64,000 bases of DNA from Halothece sp. PCC 7418 (GCF_000317635.1 NC_019779.1:2418001-2482000), one strand, 5' to 3'. Shown: positions 18,619 through 28,153, counted from the stretch's first letter. A program made the numbers and translations. The notes: a model not told the origin generated them from the sequence alone.

Positions 18619-19983
18619 ATGAATCACTTAAAAACAACTTTAAAACAGCGTCGTCAAAAACTCGCCCAAACCTTTCCCGATCCAGTCTTATTATGGTCAG
18701 GTTGTGCGCCCTCGCGTAACTTTCCCGCCAATACCTTCCCCTTTCGCGCCAGCAGTCATTTCCTGTATTTTGCAGGATTAAATCTCGAAGATGCAGTCAT
18801 TGAATTAGACAATGGAAAATTAACCCTTTTCCTTAATAATCCTTCCGCAGAGAGCATTTTATGGGGGGGAGAAAAGCCCAACCGCGATGACATTGCAGAA
18901 ACGATTGGGGCTGATCGCGCTTATCCTTTATCAGAATTAACAACTTATCATTCGGAAGCAGCAACGATCGCGCTGTCGAATCCGATGATTGTCCAACAAC
19001 AAAAAGAGGTTTTAAAGCGAGACATTCCCCAACCGACACAAGCAACAGGAGAAGATCAAAAATTAATAGAAGCGATTATTAATCTCCGTTTATGTCATGA
19101 TGAAAGCGCGATCGCGCAAATTCGTCAAGCAGCAGCCGTTTCCATTCAAGCCCACCAAGCAGGGATGAAAGCAACCCAACCTGGAAAAACAGAAGCAGAC
19201 GTTCGCGCTGCCATGGAAAGCGTTATGATTGCTCATAATCAAACCTGTGCTTACGGTAGCATTGTCACCTGTCATGGTGAGGTTTTGCATAACGAAGATT
19301 ATTCCCACACCTTACAAGCGGGAGATTTAATCTTAGCCGATGTGGGTGCAGAAAGTCTGATGGGATGGGCTTCTGATATTACTCGCACCTTTCCCGTCAG
19401 TGGTCAATTTTCCGCCACGCAGCGAGAGATTTATGATTTAGTCTTATCCGCCCATGATGCTTGTATTGAAGCGGTTGCGCCTGGGGTAGAATATAAAGAC
19501 ATTCATTGGCAAGCAGCAAAAATCATTGCAGAAGGCTTAGTGGAGATCGGGATTTTGCGCGGGACGGTCTCTGATCTGCTAGAAAAAGATGCTCACGCCC
19601 TGTTTTTCCCTCACGGTGTCGGACACTTATTAGGCTTGGATGTTCATGACATGGAAGATCTTGGCGATCGCGCAGGATACGCCCCTGGAAGACAGCGCAG
19701 CCAACGCTTTGGTTTAGGGAATTTACGGCTCGATCGCGCTTTGCAACCTGGAATGACCGTCACCATCGAACCAGGTTTTTATCAAGTCCCTGCAATCTTA
19801 AACCAAACCAAAACCCGAGAACAGTATCAAGACATGATAGATTGGGAACGGCTTGCTCAGTTTGCTGATGTCCGAGGCATTCGCATTGAAGATGATGTTT
19901 TGGTGACATCGGAAGGAGCAGAGGTTTTAACCGCCAAGCTACCTTCTCAGCGCGATCGCGTCGAAGCCCTCACTCATGCTTAA
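18619..19983 (+). CDS. pepP: Xaa-Pro aminopeptidase (aminopeptidase P)
   Basis: A 454-residue M24 metallopeptidase that removes N-terminal residues preceding proline. The N-terminal AMP_N domain (PDPVLLWSGCAPSRNFPANT, FRASSHFLYFAGLN) spans about 1-130; the pita-bread catalytic domain follows. Metal ligands are visible: LADVGAESLMGWASDITRTF (two Asp), FFPHGVGHLLGLDVHD (His), TIEPGFYQ (Glu) and GIRIEDDVLV (Glu). The ATG at 18619 follows a TTG that could also be read as start. It is monocistronic. Confidence 0.9.
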   Translation: MNHLKTTLKQRRQKLAQTFPDPVLLWSGCAPSRNFPANTFPFRASSHFLYFAGLNLEDAVIELDNGKLTLFLNNPSAESILWGGEKPNRDDIAETIGADRAYPLSELTTYHSEAATIALSNPMIVQQQKEVLKRDIPQPTQATGEDQKLIEAIINLRLCHDESAIAQIRQAAAVSIQAHQAGMKATQPGKTEADVRAAMESVMIAHNQTCAYGSIVTCHGEVLHNEDYSHTLQAGDLILADVGAESLMGWASDITRTFPVSGQFSATQREIYDLVLSAHDACIEAVAPGVEYKDIHWQAAKIIAEGLVEIGILRGTVSDLLEKDAHALFFPHGVGHLLGLDVHDMEDLGDRAGYAPGRQRSQRFGLGNLRLDRALQPGMTVTIEPGFYQVPAILNQTKTREQYQDMIDWERLAQFADVRGIRIEDDVLVTSEGAEVLTAKLPSQRDRVEALTHA

Positions 19984-20088
19984 GACTGAAACTTTTTCAT
20001 CAAGACAGCAAGACAACTGTCCGATGATAAAATTAAGAATTGTTAAACTTATTCCTTGACTGTCACTCAAATAGGGACTTGTTGTGTT

Positions 20089-20448
20089 ATGAAAACCGCA
20101 TTAATCGTTGAAGATAGCCAAACTGACCAAAATTTCTTTAGTGGTCATTTACAGAAAGCAGGATTTTCTGTCACCGTGGTTTCGAGTGTGGAAGAAGCAG
20201 AAACCAAAGTTAAAGCCAGTCAACCAAACATCATTATTTTAGATGTTATCTTACCTGGTCAGAGCGGTTTTGAACTTTGTCGGACGCTCAAATCTCAAGA
20301 CGAAACCAAAAACATTCCCATCATTATTTGTTCCACTAAAGAAACCGATGTTGACAAAATGTGGGGTGATATGTTAGGTGCAAATGCTTATCTAGTGAAG
20401 CCCGTTGATCCCACCGAATTTATGAATACTGTGAACAAACTGGCTTAA
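20089..20448 (+). CDS. CheY-like single-domain response regulator (PilH type)
   Basis: 119 residues, receiver domain only. The acidic pocket is in ALIVEDSQTDQNFF, the phospho-acceptor Asp in NIIILDVILPGQSGFELC, the Thr/Ser in IIICSTKETD and the Lys in AYLVKPVDP. It resembles the PilH/TaxP CheY-like proteins of cyanobacterial phototaxis systems, though no pil or tax gene is adjacent. The start MKTALIVED is preferred over a TTG 11 codons upstream. purE begins 6 bp after its stop, so the two may share a transcript. Confidence 0.8.
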   Translation: MKTALIVEDSQTDQNFFSGHLQKAGFSVTVVSSVEEAETKVKASQPNIIILDVILPGQSGFELCRTLKSQDETKNIPIIICSTKETDVDKMWGDMLGANAYLVKPVDPTEFMNTVNKLA

Positions 20449-20454
20449 GTCGTC

Positions 20455-20985
20455 ATGTCAGAAAAAACCCCCTTAGTTGGAATTATTATGGGCAGTGATT
20501 CCGATTTGCCCACAATGCAAAGCGCGATCGCGCTGTGTGAAGACTTTGCCGTTCCCTATGAAGTCGCGATCGTTTCCGCTCACCGCACTCCCAAGCGGAT
20601 GGTGGATTATGCCCAAACAGCCGTTGATCGCGGGTTAAAAGTAATTATTGCGGGGGCTGGGGGGGCTGCCCACTTACCTGGGATGGTTGCTTCTCTCACG
20701 CCATTGCCTGTGATTGGTGTTCCCGTCAAAACTCGTCACTTACAAGGCGTTGACTCTCTCTACTCCATTGTGCAAATGCCTGGAGGAATTCCCGTCGCAA
20801 CCGTTGCCATTAATAACGCGAAAAATGCTGGTCTATTAGCGATACAAATGATTGCAGCATTTGATTCGGAATTATTGAAAAAAGTAGAAGATTATCGCCA
20901 AGAATTAAAAACCTCTGTCATGGACAAACAAAATCGACTCGATGAGGTTGGGTATCAGGAATATTTAAAAGACTTTGAGAATTGA
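20455..20985 (+). CDS. purE: N5-carboxyaminoimidazole ribonucleotide mutase PurE
   Basis: A 176-residue enzyme converting N5-CAIR to CAIR in purine synthesis. Signature blocks: [37 protein letters not shown] (catalytic His), [20 protein letters not shown] and [20 protein letters not shown]. It is full length. Its TGA stop lies exactly in the outer end (TTGACATCC) of an IS605-type remnant, so the present C-terminus may have been set by that insertion. Confidence 0.95.
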   Translation: MSEKTPLVGIIMGSDSDLPTMQSAIALCEDFAVPYEVAIVSAHRTPKRMVDYAQTAVDRGLKVIIAGAGGAAHLPGMVASLTPLPVIGVPVKTRHLQGVDSLYSIVQMPGGIPVATVAINNAKNAGLLAIQMIAAFDSELLKKVEDYRQELKTSVMDKQNRLDEVGYQEYLKDFEN

Positions 20986-21226
20986 CATCCTCCCCTGCCT
21001 AAAGGCTAGGGGATTCAGATTCAGCAATTGCTTGCTAAAACCTCCTCTCTAAACGAGGGTTACTAGGCTGACCGCCTAACAGCTAGTCATACATCCATCT
21101 GGAAACCAGACATCCTGCCAGTTCAGGATTAGTCGTAACTTTCTGGGGGACCCCCAGTAGATGACCGTTAACGTCATTGTACGATTGTAGCACAAGAACG
21201 TCCTAAAGGACGGGGTTTTAAACCCG
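20982..21226 (-). mobile_element. IS200/IS605-type remnant lacking tnpA/tnpB
   Basis: About 245 bp. On the minus strand its right end carries a hairpin (CCCCTAGCCTTTAGGCAGGGG region, 20993-21013) followed by GGAGGATGTCAA, the usual outer end of cyanobacterial TnpB elements. Its left end has the subterminal hairpin CGTCCTTTAGGACG (21199-21212) beside a TTTAAAACCCC palindrome. The interior, ending in AGAGAGGAGG and the terminal hairpin, resembles the 3' region that gives rise to TnpB guide (omega) RNA. There is no transposase frame left, so this is a deleted or PATE-like element. It fills the 450-bp gap after purE. Confidence 0.7.
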
Positions 21227-21439
21227 TGATTTACTGATAATTTTTGTTCTTTGGTCACTGGTCACTGATCACTGGAAAGAGGGAAGGGGGGAAAAGTTGT
21301 TACTGCTGCTACTAGGGGGAATTACGCCTTTGTTAAAATGGGGATAACAGAAGGAGTAGTAAAATTAGCGACTAAAAACAAGTTAAGCTACTTTAACCAC
21401 TAGTCTAAAACTGACCCTCTTTGAAGGTCAATCAAAACC

Positions 21440-22714
21440 ATGAATACAGACCAAAATATGAGTGAAAATACAAATTCCCCGAAACCCAAAATTCGTGTGG
21501 AAAGTCTCGTCAAAATTTTTGGGGACAATCCGCGCGAAGGTCTCAAATTGATGCGAGAAGGTCATACCCGCGATGCCATCTTAGAAAAAACGGGCAATGT
21601 GGTCGGTGTCGGCGGTGTTTCCTTTGAGATTCAAGAGGGGGAACTCTTTGTCATTATGGGCTTGTCAGGGTCTGGAAAATCGACGCTCATTCGTTGTCTC
21701 AATCGTCTGATTGAACCCACTAGCGGTCAAGTGATTGTGGATGATGAAGATGTTGCCCACGTTGACCTCGAAAGACTCAGAGAAGTCCGACGCACGAAAA
21801 TGGCAATGGTGTTCCAAAAATTTGCCCTTTTCCCCCACCTGACAGTTGCTGAAAATACCGAATATGGCTTAAAAGTGCGTGGAATTGACGAACAGCAACG
21901 TCGCAATAAAGCCCTAGAAACCCTCGAAATTGTTGGACTCCATAAATGGGCGAACCGTTATCCGTCTGAGCTCAGTGGCGGGATGCAGCAACGGGTAGGA
22001 CTGGCGCGGGCTTTGGCAACCGATCCCGATATTCTCTTGATGGACGAAGCCTTTGGCGCACTTGACCCGTTGATTCGTAGGGATATGCAGGCGGAGTTGA
22101 TGCGCTTACAAGATGAACTGCACAAAACCGTTGTCTTTATTTCTCACGACATTCACGAAGCCCTTAAAATTGGCGATCGCGTTGCGGTGATGAAAGATGG
22201 TTACTTTGTGCAAGTGGGTACACCCGAAGAACTGGTGACGAATCCTGCTGATGATTACATCCGTGACTTTATGATGGATGTCAACCGCGCCCAAGTTCTC
22301 AAAACAGGCTCGATTACCCGCAAAACCATTCCCTTTATCCTTGGACATGGGTCTGTGCGTTCCGCATTAGAACAAATGCAACGACATCGACGAGAGGAAA
22401 TGTACGTGGTTGATCGCAACAATTCTCCCATTGGTGTCGTGACAACTCAGGCTTTAACAGAAGCGTTAGACGCAGGGAAAGACGATATTAAAGAGGTGAT
22501 GAACACTGACTTCCCGCAAGTGGAAGCAAGCACGACCATTGAAGAAGTTGCCCACCTGTGTCAACAGGATCTCCCTCTGGCGATTATTGATGACGAAGGT
22601 CAGTTCAAAGGCGTTGTTGAACATTCTGATATTCTGGCGAGTATCGGTCGCATTAAAGACGAAGATGACGACACGGTAGAAACCGAAAATCAACCCCAAC
22701 AAATTGCTGTTTAA
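21440..22714 (+). CDS. proV: Glycine betaine/proline ABC transporter ATPase ProV
   Basis: A 424-residue ATPase of the OpuAA/ProV family, energising osmoprotectant uptake. Order: a ProV-type N-terminal helix (SLVKIFGDNPREGLKLMREG), Walker A (MGLSGSGKSTLIRCLNRL), Q-loop (MVFQKFALFPHLTVAENTEY), signature (ELSGGMQQRVGLARALATD), Walker B (LLMDEAFGALDPLIRRDMQ) and switch His (FISHDIHEALKIGDRV). Two CBS domains (about 285-405) close the protein and usually sense ionic strength. proW follows after a 200-bp gap filled with heptamer repeats. Confidence 0.95.
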   Translation: MNTDQNMSENTNSPKPKIRVESLVKIFGDNPREGLKLMREGHTRDAILEKTGNVVGVGGVSFEIQEGELFVIMGLSGSGKSTLIRCLNRLIEPTSGQVIVDDEDVAHVDLERLREVRRTKMAMVFQKFALFPHLTVAENTEYGLKVRGIDEQQRRNKALETLEIVGLHKWANRYPSELSGGMQQRVGLARALATDPDILLMDEAFGALDPLIRRDMQAELMRLQDELHKTVVFISHDIHEALKIGDRVAVMKDGYFVQVGTPEELVTNPADDYIRDFMMDVNRAQVLKTGSITRKTIPFILGHGSVRSALEQMQRHRREEMYVVDRNNSPIGVVTTQALTEALDAGKDDIKEVMNTDFPQVEASTTIEEVAHLCQQDLPLAIIDDEGQFKGVVEHSDILASIGRIKDEDDDTVETENQPQQIAV

Positions 22715-22762
22715 CTAAGGTCTAGCAATTCTCGGATACGTGAGGGACATTCTAAATTTTGG

Positions 22763-22888
22763 TTCTTTGTTCTTTGTTCTTCGTTCTTTGTTCTTTGTTC
22801 TTTGTTCTTTGTTCTTTGTTCTTTGTTCTTTGTTCTTCGTTCTTTGTTCTTTGTTCTTTGTTCTTTGTTCTTTGTTCTTTGTTCTTTG
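22763..22888. repeat. 18 tandem copies of a heptamer (TTCTTTG)
   Basis: 126 bp made of 18 consecutive 7-bp units; units 3 and 11 read TTCTTCG, the rest TTCTTTG. It lies between proV and proW, ending 28 bp before the proW start. The preceding GAGGGACATTCT also precedes the related repeat at 56782. Confidence 0.95.
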
Positions 22889-22916
22889 GGAAATTAACTA
22901 ATAACTAATAATCATT

Positions 22917-23852
22917 ATGCTCGATCCATTTCAAGAGACAATCTGGCCCCTCGGTGATCAAATTGAAGCGATCATCGACTTCATTGTCGATAACTTTCGT
23001 TTTATTTTTAATGATTGGATTGGTCAACCGGTCGGGGTGGTTTTACGGGGGATTCAATCCTTTTTCCTCTTTCTCAATCCCATTGTTTTTTTAGTCATAC
23101 TCCTTGGTATTGCCTGGCAAATCGCCAATCGAAATCTCGCCATTTTCAGCGTTGTGGCGATGACAGTTGTCGGCTTAATTGGGGCATGGGATGAATCCAT
23201 GATTACCCTTGCCCTTGTTTTAACGGCGGTTTTCTTTTGTGTCATTATTGGCATTCCTTTGGGGATTTGGGCTGCCCGCAGCGATCGCTTTGCCAGTCTG
23301 ATTCGCCCCGTTTTAGATACCATGCAGACCCTTCCTGCGTTTGTTTATCTCGTCCCTGTCGTGATGTTATTTGGAACAGGAGAAGTACCTGGGGTGATTG
23401 TCACCTTTATTTTCGCCGTTCCGCCTTTAATTCGTTTAACTAATATTGGCATTCGCGGTGTCCCTGAAGACGTGGTAGAAGCGGCCAAAGCCTTCGGTTC
23501 AACCCCACAGCAAGTGTTATTACAAGTGCAAGTTCCCCTCGCGATGCCGACCATTTTAGCGGGCGTTAACCAATCGCTGATGCTTGCCCTATCGATGGTG
23601 GTTATCGCCTCCTTAATTGCGGTAGAAGGCTTAGGACAAATGGTTAACCGTGGGATTGGTCGCTTAGATGTGGGCTTAGCTGCAGTCGGCGGAATTGGCA
23701 TTGTTTTATTAGCCATTGTGCTCGATCGTATTACCCAAGCGGTGGGGAGTACCGACAAAGGACGACCCCATTGGAAACAACGCGGTCCCATTGGTTTTGT
23801 TCTGAACTTACTGAACAAAAATAAAGCTCAGAAAATTCCTCAAGAATCTTAG
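22917..23852 (+). CDS. proW: Glycine betaine/proline ABC transporter permease ProW
   Basis: A 311-residue inner-membrane permease. The N-terminal soluble stretch (residues 1-45) is followed by six or more helices. The binding-protein-dependent permease region includes LDTMQTLPAFVYLVPVVMLF and the EAA loop EAAKAFGSTPQQVLLQVQVP LAMPTI (contact with ProV). It imports betaine or proline with ProV. No ProX binding protein follows; the next gene is a short unrelated one on the other strand. The protein ends QKIPQES, so no binding domain is fused. Confidence 0.93.
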   Translation: MLDPFQETIWPLGDQIEAIIDFIVDNFRFIFNDWIGQPVGVVLRGIQSFFLFLNPIVFLVILLGIAWQIANRNLAIFSVVAMTVVGLIGAWDESMITLALVLTAVFFCVIIGIPLGIWAARSDRFASLIRPVLDTMQTLPAFVYLVPVVMLFGTGEVPGVIVTFIFAVPPLIRLTNIGIRGVPEDVVEAAKAFGSTPQQVLLQVQVPLAMPTILAGVNQSLMLALSMVVIASLIAVEGLGQMVNRGIGRLDVGLAAVGGIGIVLLAIVLDRITQAVGSTDKGRPHWKQRGPIGFVLNLLNKNKAQKIPQES

Positions 23853-23914
23853 TTTGATTGGCGCTCAAGCACAGCATTTGATCCCCCTTTAACAAAGAAG
23901 AACCTGCTTGGCTT

Positions 23915-23939
23915 GTAGGATGGGCAATGCCCACCCTAC
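23915..23939. repeat. Dispersed palindromic repeat (GTAGG...CCTAC)
   Basis: A perfect-looking hairpin around GGGCAATGCCC with GTAGG/CCTAC ends. Relatives occur at 39163-39186 and 51435-51462. It sits just after proW and could act as a transcription end. Confidence 0.75.
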
Positions 23940-23974
23940 CTTTTTACAAATGAGACCATATTGCTATATATTCA

Positions 23975-24202
23975 TTAATAATTATTTGATATTAGCTGCT
24001 CATAAGAGGTCTCTAAAGATTCCCAAAGGGCATGGGCCTCGGCATAGGCTTCCTTGGGTGAAATCTTTCCTGCTGTTTCTAAATTGGCGATGTAACCCAT
24101 GCGTTGGGCAAACTCTTGTAAGTTGGCATTAAAAACAAGGTTTTCGGGTTTCACGGTGCCATGGTAGGAGGCATGAGGATAGAGATACTGATTGAGTGTC
24201 AT
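23975..24202 (-). CDS. Conserved small cyanobacterial protein (DUF7219-like)
   Basis: 75 residues, cytosolic, acidic. MTLNQYLYPHASYHGTVKPE, NLVFNANLQEFAQRMGYIAN and GKISPKEAYAEAHALWESLE match a small conserved cyanobacterial family that I believe is DUF7219; the name is from memory. There are no signal peptide and no metal motif. It stands alone between proW and a large sensor kinase. Function unknown. Confidence 0.65.
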   Translation of the reverse strand: MTLNQYLYPHASYHGTVKPENLVFNANLQEFAQRMGYIANLETAGKISPKEAYAEAHALWESLETSYEQLISNNY

Positions 24203-24336
24203 AATTATTTTTGCCTAAATTTTATTTTCTATTAACCTAATTTTAACCTACTAAATACTAGTTGACTTCCGTAGCAACCACAGTTCTAAAGTGAGTTACT
24301 TTAGTAAGTATCACTTCCCAATTAACATAGCTAAAA

Positions 24337-27102
24337 ATGTTAGAAAAATTTACTAGCATCTCAGACAGTCGCACTAATCTCACAGAAGGCGATGCGATGA
24401 AAGTTGCTCAAATTCTGGAAGCCAGCCCCAACGAAGTTTATATTGTTGATCGGACGACGTTAACCATTGAATATGCCAACCCGAGGGCAACTCGTAACCT
24501 TGGGTATTCTCTAGAAACCTTACAGAAGATGACGGTGTTTGATATTGCTACGGACTTAAATGCCGTCGATTTCAATGAATTAGTCACTCCTTTAATTAAT
24601 CATGAAGTGACACAGATGAATTTAGAGACTATTCATCGTCGTGCTGATGGCAGTATCTATCCGATTGAGGTGTATTTACAATTAGTTGAAAAAGCAGAAA
24701 AACTCTCTTTTTTTGCGATTATTATTGATATAACAGAACGGAAAAATGTGGAGCAATCGTTACAAGATAAAAGTAAAGAATTAGCCAATGTAGCAAATAA
24801 TATTCCAGGGGCGATTTATCGATTACATTACTTTGGGGATGGAACAATTGATGTTGAATATGTCAGCGATCGCGCAGCAGAAATCTTAGAAGTTTCCCTC
24901 AGTGATCTTTATGCAGATTTTAATCATTTTATCAATTTAGTTCATGAAGCCGATCGCGATCGGTTTTCCCTCTTCCTACAAAATGGCTTCACTGATTTAA
25001 CCCCGTCTTGCTGGGAAGGGCGTTTAGTTACGCCATCTCAAGGTTTAATTTGGATTCAAGTTTGTTCACAAGCCCAACAACAGAGCGATGGATCCGTGAT
25101 GCGGTATGGTGTTTTATTGGATATTACTGCACAAAAACAAGCGGAATTAGCGTTACAAGAAAGTGAAGAAAAATTCCGTCAATTTGCAGAAAATATTGAT
25201 GATATTTTTTGGATGATTGATCCCCATTTAAAGCAGCTATTTTATGTTAGTCCCGCTTATGAAAAAATTTGGGGTTATCCTCCAGATGCTGTGCTGGAAA
25301 ATCCGCTAAATTTTCTCCAACGGATTCACCCTGACGATCGACCCACTGTGGAGAAAGTGATTAGCCAACCGATTTTAGAAAAACATGATACTGAATATCG
25401 GATTATTCGTTCTGATGGTGAAATTCGTTGGTTGCGCGATCGCGCTTTTCCAATTAAAAATCAAGCAGGAGAAATTGATCGAGTTGCGGGGATTGCCCAA
25501 GATATTACAGAAGAAAAACAAGCGCAAGCAGAAATTCATCATAACCGAGAATTAAAAGAAGTCATTTTTGATGAAGCAACAGACGCGCTATTTTTAATTA
25601 ATCCTGAAACCTTTACAATTGTCGATTGCAATCGCAGAGCAGTGGAGTTATCCCAAGCGGAAAGTAAAGAACAACTCTTGCATCAACCAGCCGATTACTT
25701 GTATAAAAAAACATTATCACAAGTTAAACAACTGATTCAAGAAGAAGGAACTTGGACAGAAGAAATTATTATTCGGACATTGCATGGACAGGAATTTTGG
25801 GGAGATGTTGCTTGGACAGAAATTCAGGTGAATCAAACGTCAATGTATTTAGTGCGTGTGACTGATATCAGTGATCAAAAAGCCTTTGAAGCCGAATTAA
25901 AAACCACTAATGAATGTTTAGAATTAACCAATCAGGAATTAGAACGAGCAACGAAGTTAAAAGACGAATTTCTGGCGAGTATGAGTCATGAAATTAGAAC
26001 CCCTCTCAATGCTATTTTAGGGATGTCAGAGGCTTTAAAAGAAGGGGCTTTTGCAGCCATTAATGAGCAACAACAACAAGCAGTAAAAACAATTGATACT
26101 AGTGCGAGACATTTATTAGCTTTAATCAATGACATTCTCGATTTAGCAAAAATACAATCGGGAACCGCCACCTTAAACTTTGAACAAGTTAATATTAAAG
26201 CCTTATGTGAAAGTAGTTTCACTTTTATTTCTCAACTGGCTTCTCGTAAAGGAATTGACTTAAAAATTCAAATTAATACTGCTGCAAATCGTCTGAATAC
26301 AGATGAATTACGGATGCGACAAATTCTGATTAATTTACTCAGTAATGCGGTTAAATTTACAGATAAAGGTGGAAAAGTTACCCTAACGGTAACGGAAGAT
26401 TATTATCGAGAAAATATTTTATTTAATGTTAGTGATACAGGAATCGGTATTCCCCAAAACGAAATCCCTCAATTATTTGAACCGTTTGTGCAATTAAATA
26501 GTGAATTCAATCGTAACCATGGCGGAACTGGACTCGGGTTATCTTTAGTGCGTCGCATTACAGAATTACTCGGTGGAAGCATTGGGGTTGAAAGTGAGGT
26601 GGGGAAAGGAAGCACGTTTTCTGTTAAGTTACCCTACACCGATGTCTATTGTATTTCTGGTGAAGTTTCTGGTGAAGTCAGTTCTCACTTATCAGATCAA
26701 CAGCTGAATCAGATCTATCCTTCTTCCCCAATCTTAGTCGCCAATTCCGATCAACCCACCCTTGATACCACCTGTAGTTATTTCGAGGCTTCTGGTTATG
26801 AAGTGCTGGCGATCAATACCATGGAACACTTGTTCTCAACATTGTCGGCGGTGACACCGCAAATCATTATCATTGATTTATCCAGTTTTGAAGTGACAGC
26901 AGAAAGCATTATCCCCTCCCTCAGACAAATCACTGAGTTAGAAAAAACACCAATTTTTCTTCTCATTACACAAATAGAATCGGTTGAGATAGAAGAGAAA
27001 CTGGGGGCTTTTGAAGCGAGTTATTATTTAGTGAAGCCTATTCGCTTACGGAACTTACTGAATCAGGTTCAGAAACATTTAATCGAGGAATTTCAATGGT
27101 AA
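24337..27102 (+). CDS. Multi-PAS sensor histidine kinase with degenerate C-terminal receiver
   Basis: A soluble 921-residue kinase. Four PAS/PAC units lie at about 20-140 (NEVYIVDRTTLTIEYANPRA), 150-265, 275-400 (FWMIDPHLKQLFYVSPAYEK) and 405-525 (LFLINPETFTIVDCNRRAVE). A coiled linker leads to HisKA with FLASMSHEIRTPLNAILGMS (phospho-His near 551), then HATPase_c (INLLSNAVKFTDKG, DTGIGIPQNEI, GGTGLGLSLVRRI). The last 120 residues are receiver-like: IIIIDLSSFEV keeps the Asp and YYLVKPI the Lys, but the N-terminal acidic pair is reduced to ANSDQ. It converges with the next kinase gene and overlaps it by 65 bp. Confidence 0.9.
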   Translation: MLEKFTSISDSRTNLTEGDAMKVAQILEASPNEVYIVDRTTLTIEYANPRATRNLGYSLETLQKMTVFDIATDLNAVDFNELVTPLINHEVTQMNLETIHRRADGSIYPIEVYLQLVEKAEKLSFFAIIIDITERKNVEQSLQDKSKELANVANNIPGAIYRLHYFGDGTIDVEYVSDRAAEILEVSLSDLYADFNHFINLVHEADRDRFSLFLQNGFTDLTPSCWEGRLVTPSQGLIWIQVCSQAQQQSDGSVMRYGVLLDITAQKQAELALQESEEKFRQFAENIDDIFWMIDPHLKQLFYVSPAYEKIWGYPPDAVLENPLNFLQRIHPDDRPTVEKVISQPILEKHDTEYRIIRSDGEIRWLRDRAFPIKNQAGEIDRVAGIAQDITEEKQAQAEIHHNRELKEVIFDEATDALFLINPETFTIVDCNRRAVELSQAESKEQLLHQPADYLYKKTLSQVKQLIQEEGTWTEEIIIRTLHGQEFWGDVAWTEIQVNQTSMYLVRVTDISDQKAFEAELKTTNECLELTNQELERATKLKDEFLASMSHEIRTPLNAILGMSEALKEGAFAAINEQQQQAVKTIDTSARHLLALINDILDLAKIQSGTATLNFEQVNIKALCESSFTFISQLASRKGIDLKIQINTAANRLNTDELRMRQILINLLSNAVKFTDKGGKVTLTVTEDYYRENILFNVSDTGIGIPQNEIPQLFEPFVQLNSEFNRNHGGTGLGLSLVRRITELLGGSIGVESEVGKGSTFSVKLPYTDVYCISGEVSGEVSSHLSDQQLNQIYPSSPILVANSDQPTLDTTCSYFEASGYEVLAINTMEHLFSTLSAVTPQIIIIDLSSFEVTAESIIPSLRQITELEKTPIFLLITQIESVEIEEKLGAFEASYYLVKPIRLRNLLNQVQKHLIEEFQW

Positions 27103-28153
27103 AAATTGCCCCTTGTGGTTCATTATCTTCAACATAAATTTTACCCCCATGGGCGAGAACTGCCATCTGACAAAAGGCTAGTCCTAACCCCGTTTGGTTA
27201 ACATCACTATGCTGAACGCCTGTTTCATATTTCTTAAATATTTTCTGCTTAAAGGAATCACTAACCCCTTTTCCTTGATCAAGCACTTTCAGGATCACTT
27301 TTTCGGATGTATCTAAAAGTTGAAGTTTAATTTCTTTGCCTCGGGGAGAATACTTTAAGGCATTGGATAATAAATTATTAATAATCCGTGAAAATAAATG
27401 GGAATCCACGGCTGCGAAATCATTTTCAGCTTTTAATTCGGGCGTAATGGTGATTGATTTTGCGGACGCGATCGCGCTAAATTCTTGAACCAGTTTTTCT
27501 AAAAAAGGCTTCAGGGAAGTGGAAGTTGGGTTTAAAACTAAACGCCCTGTTTCTAACTTCGCCATTGTCAGTAAGGTTTGAATTTGTTCTTCTAACCGTT
27601 TCCCCGCAACACTAATTTGTTCCACTTTCTTACTTTGTTTATCATCTAAGTTCGTAAACTTGAGCATTTCGCAAGATAAAACAATGCTGGTGACTGGATT
27701 TTGTAAGTCATGAACAATAATTTCCGCCATTTCTTCACGGCGTTGCAACAATAACTGAAGATTGTCATATTGTTGCTTAATTCGGATCATGGAATGCAAG
27801 CGCGATCGAAGCTCAATCCAGTTTAAAGGCTTACTAATAAAATCATCCGCCCCCGCTTCTAAACACCGTGCCAAATCTTCTTTTCCCGTTAATGCAGTGA
27901 CCATAATAATCGGGATATATTGATAATCAGGATTATTTTTTAAGTAAGAACAAAATGTAATCCCGTCAATTTCTGGCATCATCACATCCAGCAAAATCAC
28001 ATCAACTGGATTTTTTTCTAACCAGCGGAGGGCGCGAGAGGCATTCGCTGCGTAATAGAGTTTGTAATTTTCCCCTTCTAATAGAGCCTCAATAACATCA
28101 AAATTATTTGGTTCATCATCAACAATCAGTAAAGATGGGTAATTATTCATCAT
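27038..28153 (-). CDS. Response regulator-histidine kinase hybrid
   Basis: 371 residues. The N-terminal receiver (1-125) has LLIVDDEPNNFDVIEALLEG, the phospho-acceptor Asp in VDVILLDVMMPEIDGITF, and DDFISKPLNW. The kinase part has H-box EIIVHDLQNPVTSIVLSCEM and ATPase boxes NNLLSNALKYSPRGKE, VLDQGKGVSD and TGLGLAFCQMAV. It starts 19 bp after the DASH cryptochrome gene on the same strand, so a light- or DNA-damage-related circuit is possible but not shown. Its last 21 codons overlap, tail to tail, the end of the multi-PAS kinase. Confidence 0.88.
   Translation of the reverse strand: MMNNYPSLLIVDDEPNNFDVIEALLEGENYKLYYAANASRALRWLEKNPVDVILLDVMMPEIDGITFCSYLKNNPDYQYIPIIMVTALTGKEDLARCLEAGADDFISKPLNWIELRSRLHSMIRIKQQYDNLQLLLQRREEMAEIIVHDLQNPVTSIVLSCEMLKFTNLDDKQSKKVEQISVAGKRLEEQIQTLLTMAKLETGRLVLNPTSTSLKPFLEKLVQEFSAIASAKSITITPELKAENDFAAVDSHLFSRIINNLLSNALKYSPRGKEIKLQLLDTSEKVILKVLDQGKGVSDSFKQKIFKKYETGVQHSDVNQTGLGLAFCQMAVLAHGGKIYVEDNEPQGAIFTIEIPRLNVSEPDSVSSVSE

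Noticed and set aside
22763-22888. Regular repeat array as a CRISPR
   Set aside because: The unit is 7 bp with no spacers.
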